A DNA stretch of 12,798 nucleotides from Desulfobacterales bacterium (lineage in GTDB: Bacteria > Desulfobacterota > Dissulfuribacteria > Dissulfuribacterales > JAMONC01): the NCBI GenBank assembly GCA_027066725.1, contig JAMONC010000127.1, forward strand, positions 1 through 12,798, written 5' to 3'. A program made the translations under genes and the position numbers. This document shows positions 1-7,096 of the stretch, piece by piece. Under the pieces are notes generated by a model. It had not been told where the DNA came from and made no database searches. It saw nothing but the letters and a program-made list of their open reading frames with translations. The first letter of the stretch is position 1. Each line of letters opens with the position of its first letter.

Positions 1-62
1 ATAGCTATCATGCCACCCCATCCAAACTGAAATTGAAATCTGCGGCTGGATTTTTTTGTCAT
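1..62 (-). CDS. Partial N-terminus of a probable membrane-anchored protein (SPOR-type candidate)
   Basis: Only the first 20 codons are inside the window; the gene continues past the left edge. The ATG at 60-62 follows a GGGGG ribosome-binding site at 67-71, which abuts the argS stop codon, so the gene is probably co-transcribed with argS. The visible peptide starts MTKKSSRRF and then turns aromatic and glycine-rich (GWGGMIA). A short basic head followed by the start of a hydrophobic stretch is what a single-pass inner-membrane anchor looks like. From memory, Desulfovibrio species place a SPOR-domain protein directly after argS with a similar basic then glycine/hydrophobic N-terminus, so this is my best guess. 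The domain itself is not visible, and the function is inference. Confidence 0.5.
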   Translation of the reverse strand, partial: MTKKSSRRFQFQFGWGGMIA

Positions 63-71
63 AAATCCCCC

Positions 72-1733
72 TTACATCTTTTCAGGAGCATTAACTCCCA
101 ATAGCTCTAATCCCTTGGCAATAGTTATTTTTATTGCCATAGCAATTAGTAGTCTTGCCTTAGTAAGTTCAATATCATCACTTATAAATCTATGTTTTGC
201 ATAATATGTATGCAATAATCCAGCCAAATCTGTAAGATAATAACTGATATGATGGGGTTCTAGGTTTTTTGCGCTTTCTTCAATTACATCGGGAAAAGAA
301 CTAAGATGTTTTAGAATTTCTATTTCTTCAACTTGGGATAATTTAGTTATATCTACATTATTAGGATCTTCTATAGTTATACCTTTTTCCTGTGCCATTT
401 TTATAACGCTACACATACGTGCATGAGCATACTGAACATAGTAAACAGGGTTTTCTTGACTTTTTTTCCTAGCTATATCCAGATCAAAATCTAAATGACT
501 ATCATGTCTTCTTGTCAAAAAAATGAATCTTGCAGCATCTTTTCCTACATCATCTATAAGTTCTCTAAGTGTTACAAACTGCCCAGCTCTTGTAGACATA
601 GCCTTTAATTTACCCTGTTCTAGTAGATTGACTAATTGTACAAGAAGTACATTAAGCTTTTTAGGATCATATCCAAGGCTTTTAACAGCAGCCTTTACTC
701 TGGCAACATAACCATGATGATCTGCTCCCCAAATATCTACAAGAAGATCATATCCTCTATCTATTTTGTGTCTATGATAAGCAATATCTGAAGCAAAATA
801 TGTAAGGCTACCATCTGCCTTTTTTACTACTCTATCTTTTTCATCTCCATATTTAGAAGAACAAAACCAAAGAGCCCCATCTTTTTCATAGATTTCCCCC
901 TTTTTTTGTAGTTCTTCTAGAGTTTCTTTAACAAGCCCAGTTTCATGTAAAATCTTTTCTGAAAACCAAGTATTAAATTTAACGCCAAAGTCCTCTAAAT
1001 CTTTTTTTATACCTGATAAAATCTCTTCTACAGCAATGTTTATAAATTCTTGTAGGCAGTTATCTAAGGAGCTATTTAGATATTTATCTCCCCACCTGTC
1101 TTTAGCAATCTTAGCAATATCTTTTATATATTCACCTTGATAATAGTCTTTAGGAAGCTCTATCTTTTCTCCAAATAGTTCTTTATATCTTAGATATACA
1201 GAGCCACCTAGATTCTTCATCTGGTTTCCAACATCATTTATGTAATATTCAGTCTCTACATCAAAACCAGCAGCCTTTAATACCCTAGCAAGACTATCTC
1301 CAAGAGCAGCACCTCTACCGTGTCCTATGTGAAGAGGACCTGTTGGATTAGCACTTACAAACTCTACTAATACCTTTTGCCCTTTGCCAATATCTCCTTT
1401 ATAGAACTTTTCTGGATCAAGAACTATATCTTTAGATACATTTTGCCATATCTTTGTATCTATAAACATGTTTATAAAACCAGGACCTGCTATCTCTATT
1501 TTGCTAAAAAGGGGCTCTTTTTCCAAAAACGGAACAAATAAGCTAGCTATTTCTCTTGGGCTTTTTTTAAGCTTTGGAGCAAGAACTAAGGCTAGGTTTG
1601 TAGCAAAATCCCCATGTTCTTTTTGTTTAGGTATAGAGACCTGAAAGTTTATATCCAAATTTTTAGGACAAAGTCCTTTCTCAGCTACTTTTAAAAAGGC
1701 CTTTTTTATAGTGTTAAATATCTCTTTTTTCAT
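72..1733 (-). CDS. argS: Arginyl-tRNA synthetase
   Basis: Class I aminoacyl-tRNA synthetase that charges tRNA-Arg with arginine in the cytoplasm. The product is 553 residues, normal for the family. Visible in order: an N-terminal additional domain (about 1-85), the HIGH signature within ANPTGPLHIGHGRG (HIGH at 135-138), the KMSK equivalent KAMSTRAG (377-384), the motif region DSHLDFDLDIARKKSQ, and a C-terminal DALR anticodon-binding domain from about 430 to the end. A TTG 12 bases upstream (1745) is also in frame, but it lies within the sequence TTGAGG, whose GAGG serves as the ribosome-binding site 7 bases before the ATG at 1733, so ATG is the likely start. An extended -10 promoter lies about 80 bases upstream. 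A small probable membrane-protein gene follows 9 bases downstream. Confidence 0.96.
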   Translation of the reverse strand: MKKEIFNTIKKAFLKVAEKGLCPKNLDINFQVSIPKQKEHGDFATNLALVLAPKLKKSPREIASLFVPFLEKEPLFSKIEIAGPGFINMFIDTKIWQNVSKDIVLDPEKFYKGDIGKGQKVLVEFVSANPTGPLHIGHGRGAALGDSLARVLKAAGFDVETEYYINDVGNQMKNLGGSVYLRYKELFGEKIELPKDYYQGEYIKDIAKIAKDRWGDKYLNSSLDNCLQEFINIAVEEILSGIKKDLEDFGVKFNTWFSEKILHETGLVKETLEELQKKGEIYEKDGALWFCSSKYGDEKDRVVKKADGSLTYFASDIAYHRHKIDRGYDLLVDIWGADHHGYVARVKAAVKSLGYDPKKLNVLLVQLVNLLEQGKLKAMSTRAGQFVTLRELIDDVGKDAARFIFLTRRHDSHLDFDLDIARKKSQENPVYYVQYAHARMCSVIKMAQEKGITIEDPNNVDITKLSQVEEIEILKHLSSFPDVIEESAKNLEPHHISYYLTDLAGLLHTYYAKHRFISDDIELTKARLLIAMAIKITIAKGLELLGVNAPEKM

Positions 1734-1812
1734 TTGTAACCTCAAAAATAAAAAGATATTTTAAAGTTGTCGCCAATCTTTAATATCACTTATTCTTTTA
1801 TGCAAGGAAATT

Positions 1813-1821
1813 ATTATAACA
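1813..1821 (-). promoter_or_regulatory. Extended -10 promoter for argS
   Basis: On the minus strand this reads TGTTATAAT, a perfect extended -10 element (TGn plus TATAAT). No good -35 is seen, as is common for extended -10 promoters. The predicted start near 1806 gives a leader of about 70 bases before the argS ATG. The rest of the 1746-2017 gap is AT-rich, and I see no terminator or RNA gene in it. Confidence 0.5.
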
Positions 1822-2017
1822 CATGTTTTGGTTTAGGAAATAGCAACAAAAAGGACAAAAAAGGATATAATACCGCATTAAAAATAAGTTTAATCTAAAG
1901 TAAAGAAACTATATTAATTGAATCATATAATAATTCATGAGTATAACTTAATAATTTCCTACAATTGTTTGCTATCAATTTATGCTTAAGAATATTTAAT
2001 TAGTTAACATCCCTTGT

Positions 2018-2716
2018 TTATAATTTTTTTAAAAGAATTAAATCAAAAGGTGTTTCTTGGATTACTTTTATCTTTTGGTTCTTAGTAAGTTCCAAAACTG
2101 CAAGGAAGTTAGCAATAGCTATTTCTTTTTTTAAAGGGGTAATCTTAAAAAGATTAAGACTTTTATTAATTATAAGTTTATGTAATAAAAATTTTATTTG
2201 TTCGTTAACTGAAACTCTATTTTTCTTTATTGGTGGTGGAGGTAAAGGACGATTTTTTCTTATAATAGTCTTTAGTGTCTTTATAAGCATATTAATTGTT
2301 ATGGGTTTTATTGTTGGGGTTAGTTGGTTATTGTTGTTAAGTTTTTGTCCTCTAATAAAAATATCTCTTCTTAAGATAGGTTGCTTTTCAAGGCTTGAAG
2401 CTATCTTTTTAATGACTATAAATTCTTTTAGTGGTTTTATTATTTCAATACGTGGATCATTATCTTCTTCTTTTTCTTTTGGTAGAGGAAGTAGTATTTT
2501 TGACTTTATATGGCATAATGTTGCGGCAATAAATAAATATTCACCAGCTACTACTATATTTAAGGCTTTCATAATTTCTAGGTATTCTAAATATTGAGCT
2601 GTAATAAGAGAAATGGGAAGATTAGTTATATCAAGTTTGTTTTTATTTATTAAATGTAGTAATAAATCAAGAGGGCCTTTAAAGATATCTAGTTTTATTT
2701 CACAAGTTGGATTCAT
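2018..2716 (-). CDS. scpA: Segregation and condensation protein A
   Basis: Kleisin subunit of the bacterial SMC-ScpAB condensin, which compacts and helps segregate the chromosome. The 232-residue product is near the normal family size. Recognised by the N-terminal FKGPLDLLLHLI motif (12-23), the SKILLP segment (72-77) that ends the SMC neck-binding helical region, and a C-terminal winged helix (about 195-230, AIANFLAVLELTK) that binds the SMC head. The middle linker is unusually asparagine-, lysine- and proline-rich, with four prolines in a row near 159. The gene stands alone between divergent fusA and downstream argS; scpB, often next to scpA, is not in the window. The ribosome-binding site is weak: an AGGT lies 16 bases before the ATG. 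The DNA is very AT-rich with long A/T runs. Confidence 0.9.
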   Translation of the reverse strand: MNPTCEIKLDIFKGPLDLLLHLINKNKLDITNLPISLITAQYLEYLEIMKALNIVVAGEYLFIAATLCHIKSKILLPLPKEKEEDNDPRIEIIKPLKEFIVIKKIASSLEKQPILRRDIFIRGQKLNNNNQLTPTIKPITINMLIKTLKTIIRKNRPLPPPPIKKNRVSVNEQIKFLLHKLIINKSLNLFKITPLKKEIAIANFLAVLELTKNQKIKVIQETPFDLILLKKL

Positions 2717-2884
2717 AGTTATTAGATAAGATACCTAGTGACTTTTTTTATATAAATAACATTTTAATGTGGGAAAAGCTATATAAATCAAAAGTAATAA
2801 TACATTTTTACAACTTGTTGTGTCCTTAAGTTTCTGTTAAAACAACAGCTACCTAATAAAAAAGTAGAGATAGGAGTTAGCTAA

Positions 2885-4933
2885 ATGGCTAAAAAAGTAA
2901 AAAAGAAAAAGATAGATAGAATTAGAAATATTGGGATAATTGCTCATATAGATGCAGGAAAGACTACCCTTACTGAGCGTATCCTTTACTATACTGGTAA
3001 GACCCATAAGATAGGTGAGGTCCATGATGGACAAGCTACTATGGACTGGATGCCAGAGGAGCAGGAAAGAGGTATTACGATCACTTCCGCTGTTACTACA
3101 TGTTTTTGGAAAGACTATGAGATACATATTATAGATACTCCTGGGCATGTAGATTTCACAATAGAAGTAGCGCGCTCTCTTAGAGTATTAGACGGTGCTA
3201 TAGGTGTATTTTGCGCTGTTGGTGGAGTAGAGCCTCAGTCTGAAACAGTATGGCACCATGCAGATAAATATAAAGTGCCTAAGATGGCTTTTATAAATAA
3301 GATGGATCGTCTTGGTGCTGATTTTTGGGGCACAATTGAACAGATGAAAGAAAAGTTAGGTGCTAATCCCTTAATACTTACACTTCCTTACGGTTCAGAG
3401 GATGAATTTAAGGGGGTGTTTGATGTTATAAAAAGAGTATGGATAAAGTGGGATGAAGAAAGCCAGGGACGTATTTTTGAAGAACTTCCTATCCCAGATG
3501 ATCACATAGATGAGGTTGAAAAAGCCAGGGAGTCACTTTTGGAGTCCTTATCTGAATTAGATGATGAATTTATGGAAAAATATCTTTCAGATGAAGAGAT
3601 TACAGATGCAGAAATTCATAAGGTTATAAGAAATGCTTGTATTGGGCTTAAGGGAGTGCCTGTTTATTGTGGTTCTGCCCTTAAAAATAAAGGAGTACAG
3701 CCTCTTTTAGATGGTGTTGTAAGGTATCTTCCAAGCCCTGTAGATATTCCTGCAGTAACAGGTGAAAATCCTAAGACAGGGGAGATCGAAGAAAGGCCTG
3801 CATCTGATAAGGCTCCTCTTTGTGCCCTTGCTTTTAAAATACAGATGGATCAAGGCAGAAGGCTAACTTACGTTCGTATATATTCAGGGGTTCTTGCTGC
3901 AGGAGCAGAAGTATATAATCCTGGTAAAAATATAAAAGAGCGTATTGCAAGACTCCTTCAGATGCATGCAAATAAAAGAGAAAGGATACAAGAGGCTGGG
4001 GCTGGAAATATAGTTGCTGTAATGGGACTAAAAAACACAGGGACAGGGGATACCCTTTGTGATTTTGAACATCCAATACTTCTTGAGCCAATTGAGACAT
4101 ATAAACCAGTTATATCTGTGGCAGTTGAGCCTAAGACTGCTGGAGATCAAGATAAGATAGATTTTGCACTAAAAAAGCTTGCAGAAGAAGATCCTACCTT
4201 CCAAGTTCGTATGGATGAAGAAACTGGCCAGACTATTATATCAGGAATGGGCGAGCTTCATTTAGAGGTGCTTGTTCATAGGCTAAAAAGAGAGTTTCAT
4301 GCACCAGTTTCTGTAGGAAAACCCCAGGTAGTTTATAGAGAAACTATACTTAAAGAGGCTGAGGCAACAGCTAAGTTTGATAGAGAAGTTGCTGGTTCAA
4401 GACAGGTTGCTACAGTTACAATAAAGGTTGCCCCAAAAGATAAAGGAAGTGGTAATAATGTTGTTTGTAAAGTTCCTGAGGGCAAACTTCCAGAGGCAAT
4501 GCTTCCTCATATTTTAGAGGTATTAAAACAAAGTCTTGAAAGTGGTGTTGTAGGTGGCTATCCCATGATAGATACTGAAGTTGTACTTTTAGATGCAATA
4601 TATGAGGAAGGACTTTCTTCTGAAATAGCATTTAGAGCTGCTGCATCAATGGCTTTTAGAAAAGCATGTGAACAAGCAGAGCCTGTATTAATGGAACCTG
4701 TTATGAGTCTTGAAGTAATAGTACCAGAGAATTTCTTAGGTGATGTAATTGGAGATTTAAATAGTAGGGGAGGCAAGGTATCTCAGATTGAACCAAGGGG
4801 ACCTGTGCAGGTAATAAAGGCAATAGTTCCTCTTTCTAAAATGTTTGGATATTCTACTACACTACGTTCTATGACACAGGGAAGAGGTACTTTCACTATG
4901 GTATTTTCCCATTATGAACCTACTAATAGTTAG
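2885..4933 (+). CDS. fusA: Elongation factor G, probable specialised paralogue (EF-G2 type)
   Basis: Translational GTPase of 682 residues acting on the 70S ribosome. The G domain is intact: P-loop AHIDAGKT (20-27), switch I RGIT (62-65), DTPGH (84-88), NKMD (138-141), SAL (264-266). Domain II spans about 310-395, domain III carries ISGMGELHLEV (452-462), and domains IV and V end in QGRGTFTM. The start is supported by AGGAG 8 bases upstream. Two features differ from housekeeping EF-G. The conserved GGRGQYGHV loop of domain IV is replaced by AGSRQVATV (503-511), and the residue aligned with E. coli His583 is Glu574 in YEEGLSSE. The gene is not next to rpsL, rpsG or tuf, and it uses ATA for isoleucine often, unlike dsrC. 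In spirochaetes and some deltaproteobacteria two EF-Gs divide translocation and ribosome recycling; this could be one of such a pair. EF-G identity is certain, the paralogue role is inference. Confidence 0.95.
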   Translation: MAKKVKKKKIDRIRNIGIIAHIDAGKTTLTERILYYTGKTHKIGEVHDGQATMDWMPEEQERGITITSAVTTCFWKDYEIHIIDTPGHVDFTIEVARSLRVLDGAIGVFCAVGGVEPQSETVWHHADKYKVPKMAFINKMDRLGADFWGTIEQMKEKLGANPLILTLPYGSEDEFKGVFDVIKRVWIKWDEESQGRIFEELPIPDDHIDEVEKARESLLESLSELDDEFMEKYLSDEEITDAEIHKVIRNACIGLKGVPVYCGSALKNKGVQPLLDGVVRYLPSPVDIPAVTGENPKTGEIEERPASDKAPLCALAFKIQMDQGRRLTYVRIYSGVLAAGAEVYNPGKNIKERIARLLQMHANKRERIQEAGAGNIVAVMGLKNTGTGDTLCDFEHPILLEPIETYKPVISVAVEPKTAGDQDKIDFALKKLAEEDPTFQVRMDEETGQTIISGMGELHLEVLVHRLKREFHAPVSVGKPQVVYRETILKEAEATAKFDREVAGSRQVATVTIKVAPKDKGSGNNVVCKVPEGKLPEAMLPHILEVLKQSLESGVVGGYPMIDTEVVLLDAIYEEGLSSEIAFRAAASMAFRKACEQAEPVLMEPVMSLEVIVPENFLGDVIGDLNSRGGKVSQIEPRGPVQVIKAIVPLSKMFGYSTTLRSMTQGRGTFTMVFSHYEPTNS

Positions 4934-4940
4934 AGCATAT

Positions 4941-4968
4941 AAAAAAATTTAAAATGATTTAATTTTTT
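4941..4968 (+). terminator. Weak A/T-only hairpin after fusA
   Basis: An A-rich arm (4941-4953) can pair with a T-rich arm (4958-4968), leaving one base bulged and a loop of about 4 bases. The 3' arm itself ends in six T. It starts 8 bases after the fusA stop. The stem has no G-C pairs, so termination efficiency is doubtful. Confidence 0.3.
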
Positions 4969-5106
4969 ATGTCAAATTAGTTGACAATTGTATAATTTTA
5001 TTACACAAGAGATTTTAAAGTTAATTTATAGGTATTATAGTAATTGGTATTCGGTTGGGGGACTTAGAAAAAGAGTTCGAGCTTATTATTAAGGGGGCAT
5101 ATTAAA

Positions 5107-5598
5107 ATGGGTGTGAAGAAAGAGAGAATTTTAAAAAGGGATTGGGAGAGTTTTTTAGAGGATTTTAATCGAGATAACAGATTTAAAGCTACCGTTATAA
5201 AACTTAAGGATGAGATGTTAGAAGAAAATTGGGGTAGACCTTTTATAGGAATTAACTACGATCCTAACGAAAGAGTTGCAAAGATATATTTAGGAATGCC
5301 TCAACCGGATGAACCAATAAAAATGGTATATGAAGTAAAAGTACCTAGAGCATTTTGGCAAATAGTAGACAGTGATGATACAACTAAAATATTAGGTATC
5401 CAAATTCAGCCAAAACCAGGAGACCCAATGGTATATATTACTTTTGAAGATATTGATCCTGAGGAAGTAAAAACAAAATGGCTTCAAGAGATGGCATATG
5501 CAATTTATCTGAAACGTGGTATGGAACATGGAAGAGATCAAGAAGATTGGTTTAATGCAGAAAGTATAGTAGAGGAAGCCGTAGGTAATTTCTCATAA
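5107..5598 (+). CDS. Uncharacterised two-domain protein, DUF5335-like plus DUF2934-like
   Basis: A 163-residue acidic soluble protein with no signal peptide or membrane segment. The N-terminal part (about 9-115) starts with RDWESFLEDF and continues as alternating strand-like segments (FIGINYDP, RVAKIYLGMP, MVYEVKVP, MVYITFED). This pattern resembles the DUF5335 family as I remember it. The C-terminal 30 residues (126-156), containing AYAIYLKRG then HGRDQEDWFNAE, match the DUF2934 pattern of an aromatic helix followed by G-x-D-x-E-x-W. The function of both families is unknown. The start is supported by GGGGG 9 bases before the ATG. It is monocistronic, 173 bases after fusA and 255 bases before dsrC. 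The family assignments come from recall of sequence patterns, not a search. Confidence 0.8.
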   Translation: MGVKKERILKRDWESFLEDFNRDNRFKATVIKLKDEMLEENWGRPFIGINYDPNERVAKIYLGMPQPDEPIKMVYEVKVPRAFWQIVDSDDTTKILGIQIQPKPGDPMVYITFEDIDPEEVKTKWLQEMAYAIYLKRGMEHGRDQEDWFNAESIVEEAVGNFS

Positions 5599-5762
5599 TT
5601 TGAGTTGAAATTTGGTTTTTCTAGTCTTATTTTAATAAAAAAGCTAAGAAATGAATTTTGGTTCAGTAGAGAGCCTATGCTTTAAACCTAATATAAGGCT
5701 AAAATGTTAGAAATATCAAATGCTTGGTATATATTTAGTTAGAAAAAAATTAATTAGCATGC

Positions 5763-5791
5763 TTGACAAAAATTTTAGCTTATAGTAAGAG
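5763..5791 (+). promoter_or_regulatory. Candidate dsrC promoter
   Basis: A perfect TTGACA -35 lies at 5763-5768. The best-looking -10 (TATAGT, 5781-5786) is only 12 bases away, too close for a standard sigma-70 promoter, and the hexamer at 17-base spacing (TAAGAG) is poor. The position suits dsrC, giving a leader of about 55 bases, but the match is imperfect. The remaining gap 5599-5762 holds only a weak bulged inverted repeat (5672-5700). Confidence 0.3.
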
Positions 5792-5853
5792 AAGTGAATA
5801 AACTGAGACCGTGGTATTAATAGGCAGCTAACTAATTCTAGAAGGAGGGCCAT

Positions 5854-6174
5854 ATGGCAACTATTGAGTACAAGGGCAAGACTTTTGAGGTTGATGAAGA
5901 TGGTTTCTTAGCTAAGGGTATGGAAGAGTGGTGCCCTGAGTGGGTTGAGTATGTTAAAGAGCTTGAGGGTATCACTGAATTAACTGACGACCATTGGAAG
6001 ATCATCAACACCTTACAAGATTATTTTAAGAAGAACGGAATTGCTCCTATGGTCAGAATTCTTTCTAAGACCACAGGGTATCCGCTCAAGAAGATTTACG
6101 AGCTCTTCCCATCTGGACCGGGTAAGGGAGCTTGTAAGATGGCAGGATTGCCCAAACCCACTGGCTGCGTCTAA
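5854..6174 (+). CDS. dsrC: Dissimilatory sulfite reductase-associated sulfur carrier DsrC
   Basis: Small cytoplasmic sulfur carrier (106 residues). Its two C-terminal cysteines form a trisulfide with the sulfur released from sulfite by DsrAB, which is then reduced through the membrane complex DsrMKJOP. Both are present: Cys94 (in GKGACKMAG) and the penultimate Cys105 (PTGCV), exactly 11 residues apart, as in functional DsrC and unlike TusE-type relatives that lack the first. The conserved core FPSGPGKGACK and the N-terminal EYKGKTFEVDEDGF are intact; Cys27 is an additional cysteine. A very strong ribosome-binding site, AAGGAGG (5842-5848), lies 5 bases before the ATG. Codon use is strongly biased: all seven isoleucines are ATT or ATC, never ATA, pointing to high expression. 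It is monocistronic, with a clear terminator; dsrAB is not nearby, as is usual in sulfate reducers. Confidence 0.97.
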   Translation: MATIEYKGKTFEVDEDGFLAKGMEEWCPEWVEYVKELEGITELTDDHWKIINTLQDYFKKNGIAPMVRILSKTTGYPLKKIYELFPSGPGKGACKMAGLPKPTGCV

Positions 6175-6175
6175 A

Positions 6176-6211
6176 CTGTCGCTATGCGCTTCTAGCGCAT
6201 AAAAAAGACAG
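6176..6211 (+). other. Hairpin in the dsrC 3' untranslated region
   Basis: A perfect 8-bp inverted repeat (6183-6190 with 6194-6201, TATGCGCT/AGCGCATA) with a 3-base loop. It is flanked by CTGTC (6176-6180) and GACAG (6207-6211), which can extend the stem across internal loops. It begins 1 base after the dsrC stop and precedes the true terminator, so it may protect the mRNA 3' end from exonucleases or act as a partial terminator with its A-rich flank. Confidence 0.6.
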
Positions 6212-6225
6212 GGTAGATTTTGTAT

Positions 6226-6260
6226 GCCCTTACCATGAAGGTGAGGGCTTTTTTTATTTT
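6226..6260 (+). terminator. Intrinsic terminator of dsrC
   Basis: The stem GCCCTTACC (6226-6234) pairs with GGTGAGGGC (6240-6248), 9 bp with one G-T pair and a loop of 5 bases. Seven T follow directly (6249-6255), then ATTTT. This is a textbook factor-independent terminator about 50 bases after the dsrC stop. It separates dsrC from cooC. Confidence 0.92.
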
Positions 6261-6334
6261 AGTTATCGAAAAAATCTTTTATATTTTAAACAAAAATATT
6301 TAATTAGCACCTTAAATAAAATAAACTGAGGAAC

Positions 6335-7096
6335 ATGAAGTTAGCTATTGGTGGTAAGGGTGGAGTAGGTAAAACAACCATATGCGCTCATATTGTAAAA
6401 GAGCTTTCTGGAAGGGGTAGAAGTGTCTTGGCAATTGATGCAGACCCTAGCCCTCATTTGGGAAGATTGTTGGGGTTCTCTGGGTTGGACAACATAACTC
6501 CCATTGCTGAAATGAAAGATCTTCTTCAAGAACGTTCAGAAAGAAATGGTCCTTTTTATAAAATTAATCCTAAAGTAGATGATCTTCCTGAGCGTTTTAT
6601 GCTTGAAGAACAAGGTATAAAACTTATGGTGCTTGGAAGTATTCAACAAGCAGGGGTAGGATGTGCATGTGCTGATAATGCAGTATTACGTAGTCTTTTA
6701 AACTTGCTTCTTCTTTCACCAAACGAGGATATTATATTGGATATGGAGGCAGGTGTTGAGTACTTAGGTAGAGGAACTATTGTAGGGGTAGATTATTTTT
6801 TGGTAGTGGTTCAACCATATAGAGGCAGCATTGAGACTGCTTTAAAAATATTAAAACTTTCAAAGGAACTAAAGCTTTCAAATGTATTTTTTATTGCAAA
6901 TCAAATTGATTCAAAGAAAGATATAGATTTTATTGCTAATTCTTTAGGACATGTTCCTATAGCTTCGTATCCAGATACTCGAGAAATAAAAATTTTTGAA
7001 AGGGACTCTAAGCCTATTTGGTTTGCTTCAAAAGATTTTAGAGAAGTTACTAAAAAATTAGTAGACAAATTACTTTCAGGAGATATTTCTGGATGA
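6335..7096 (+). CDS. cooC: CooC-type nickel-inserting ATPase (carbon monoxide dehydrogenase maturation)
   Basis: MinD/ParA-class ATPase of 253 residues. CooC dimers bind nickel and use ATP to help insert it into the active-site cluster of carbon monoxide dehydrogenase. Visible features: deviant Walker A GGKGGVGKTT (6-15) at the very N-terminus, DADPS (35-39), the Cys-x-Cys metal motif GCACAD (Cys110, Cys112) in the place expected for CooC, and DMEAGVEYLGRGT (136-148), typical of CooC and absent from MinD or NifH. GAGG lies only 3 bases before the ATG, a short spacing, but no upstream start fits better. It overlaps folE2 by four bases (ATGA), so the two are translationally coupled. No cooS or acs gene is in the window, so its client is unknown. 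A relative serving another nickel or iron-sulfur enzyme cannot be excluded. Confidence 0.87.
   Translation: MKLAIGGKGGVGKTTICAHIVKELSGRGRSVLAIDADPSPHLGRLLGFSGLDNITPIAEMKDLLQERSERNGPFYKINPKVDDLPERFMLEEQGIKLMVLGSIQQAGVGCACADNAVLRSLLNLLLLSPNEDIILDMEAGVEYLGRGTIVGVDYFLVVVQPYRGSIETALKILKLSKELKLSNVFFIANQIDSKKDIDFIANSLGHVPIASYPDTREIKIFERDSKPIWFASKDFREVTKKLVDKLLSGDISG

Noticed and set aside
1733..1745. TTG at 1743-1745 as the argS start
   Set aside because: It overlaps the GAGG that serves the ATG at 1733, and the extra four residues add no conserved sequence.
4981..4996. TTGACA followed by TATAAT upstream of the DUF5335-like gene
   Set aside because: The two hexamers are only 4 bases apart and cannot form one sigma-70 promoter. 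TATAAT alone may be a -10, but its -35 at standard spacing is poor.
5070..5085. GTTCGAG resembling a tRNA T-loop
   Set aside because: The flanks do not pair as a T stem, and no acceptor or anticodon arm could be drawn.
5672..5700. AGCCT / AGGCT inverted repeat between the DUF5335-like gene and dsrC, as a terminator
   Set aside because: The stem is short and bulged, and no T run follows it.
6335..7096. MinD, ParA or NifH instead of CooC
   Set aside because: The Cys-x-Cys at 110-112 and the DMEAGVEYLGRG segment are CooC features, and no cell-division, partition or nitrogenase genes are nearby.
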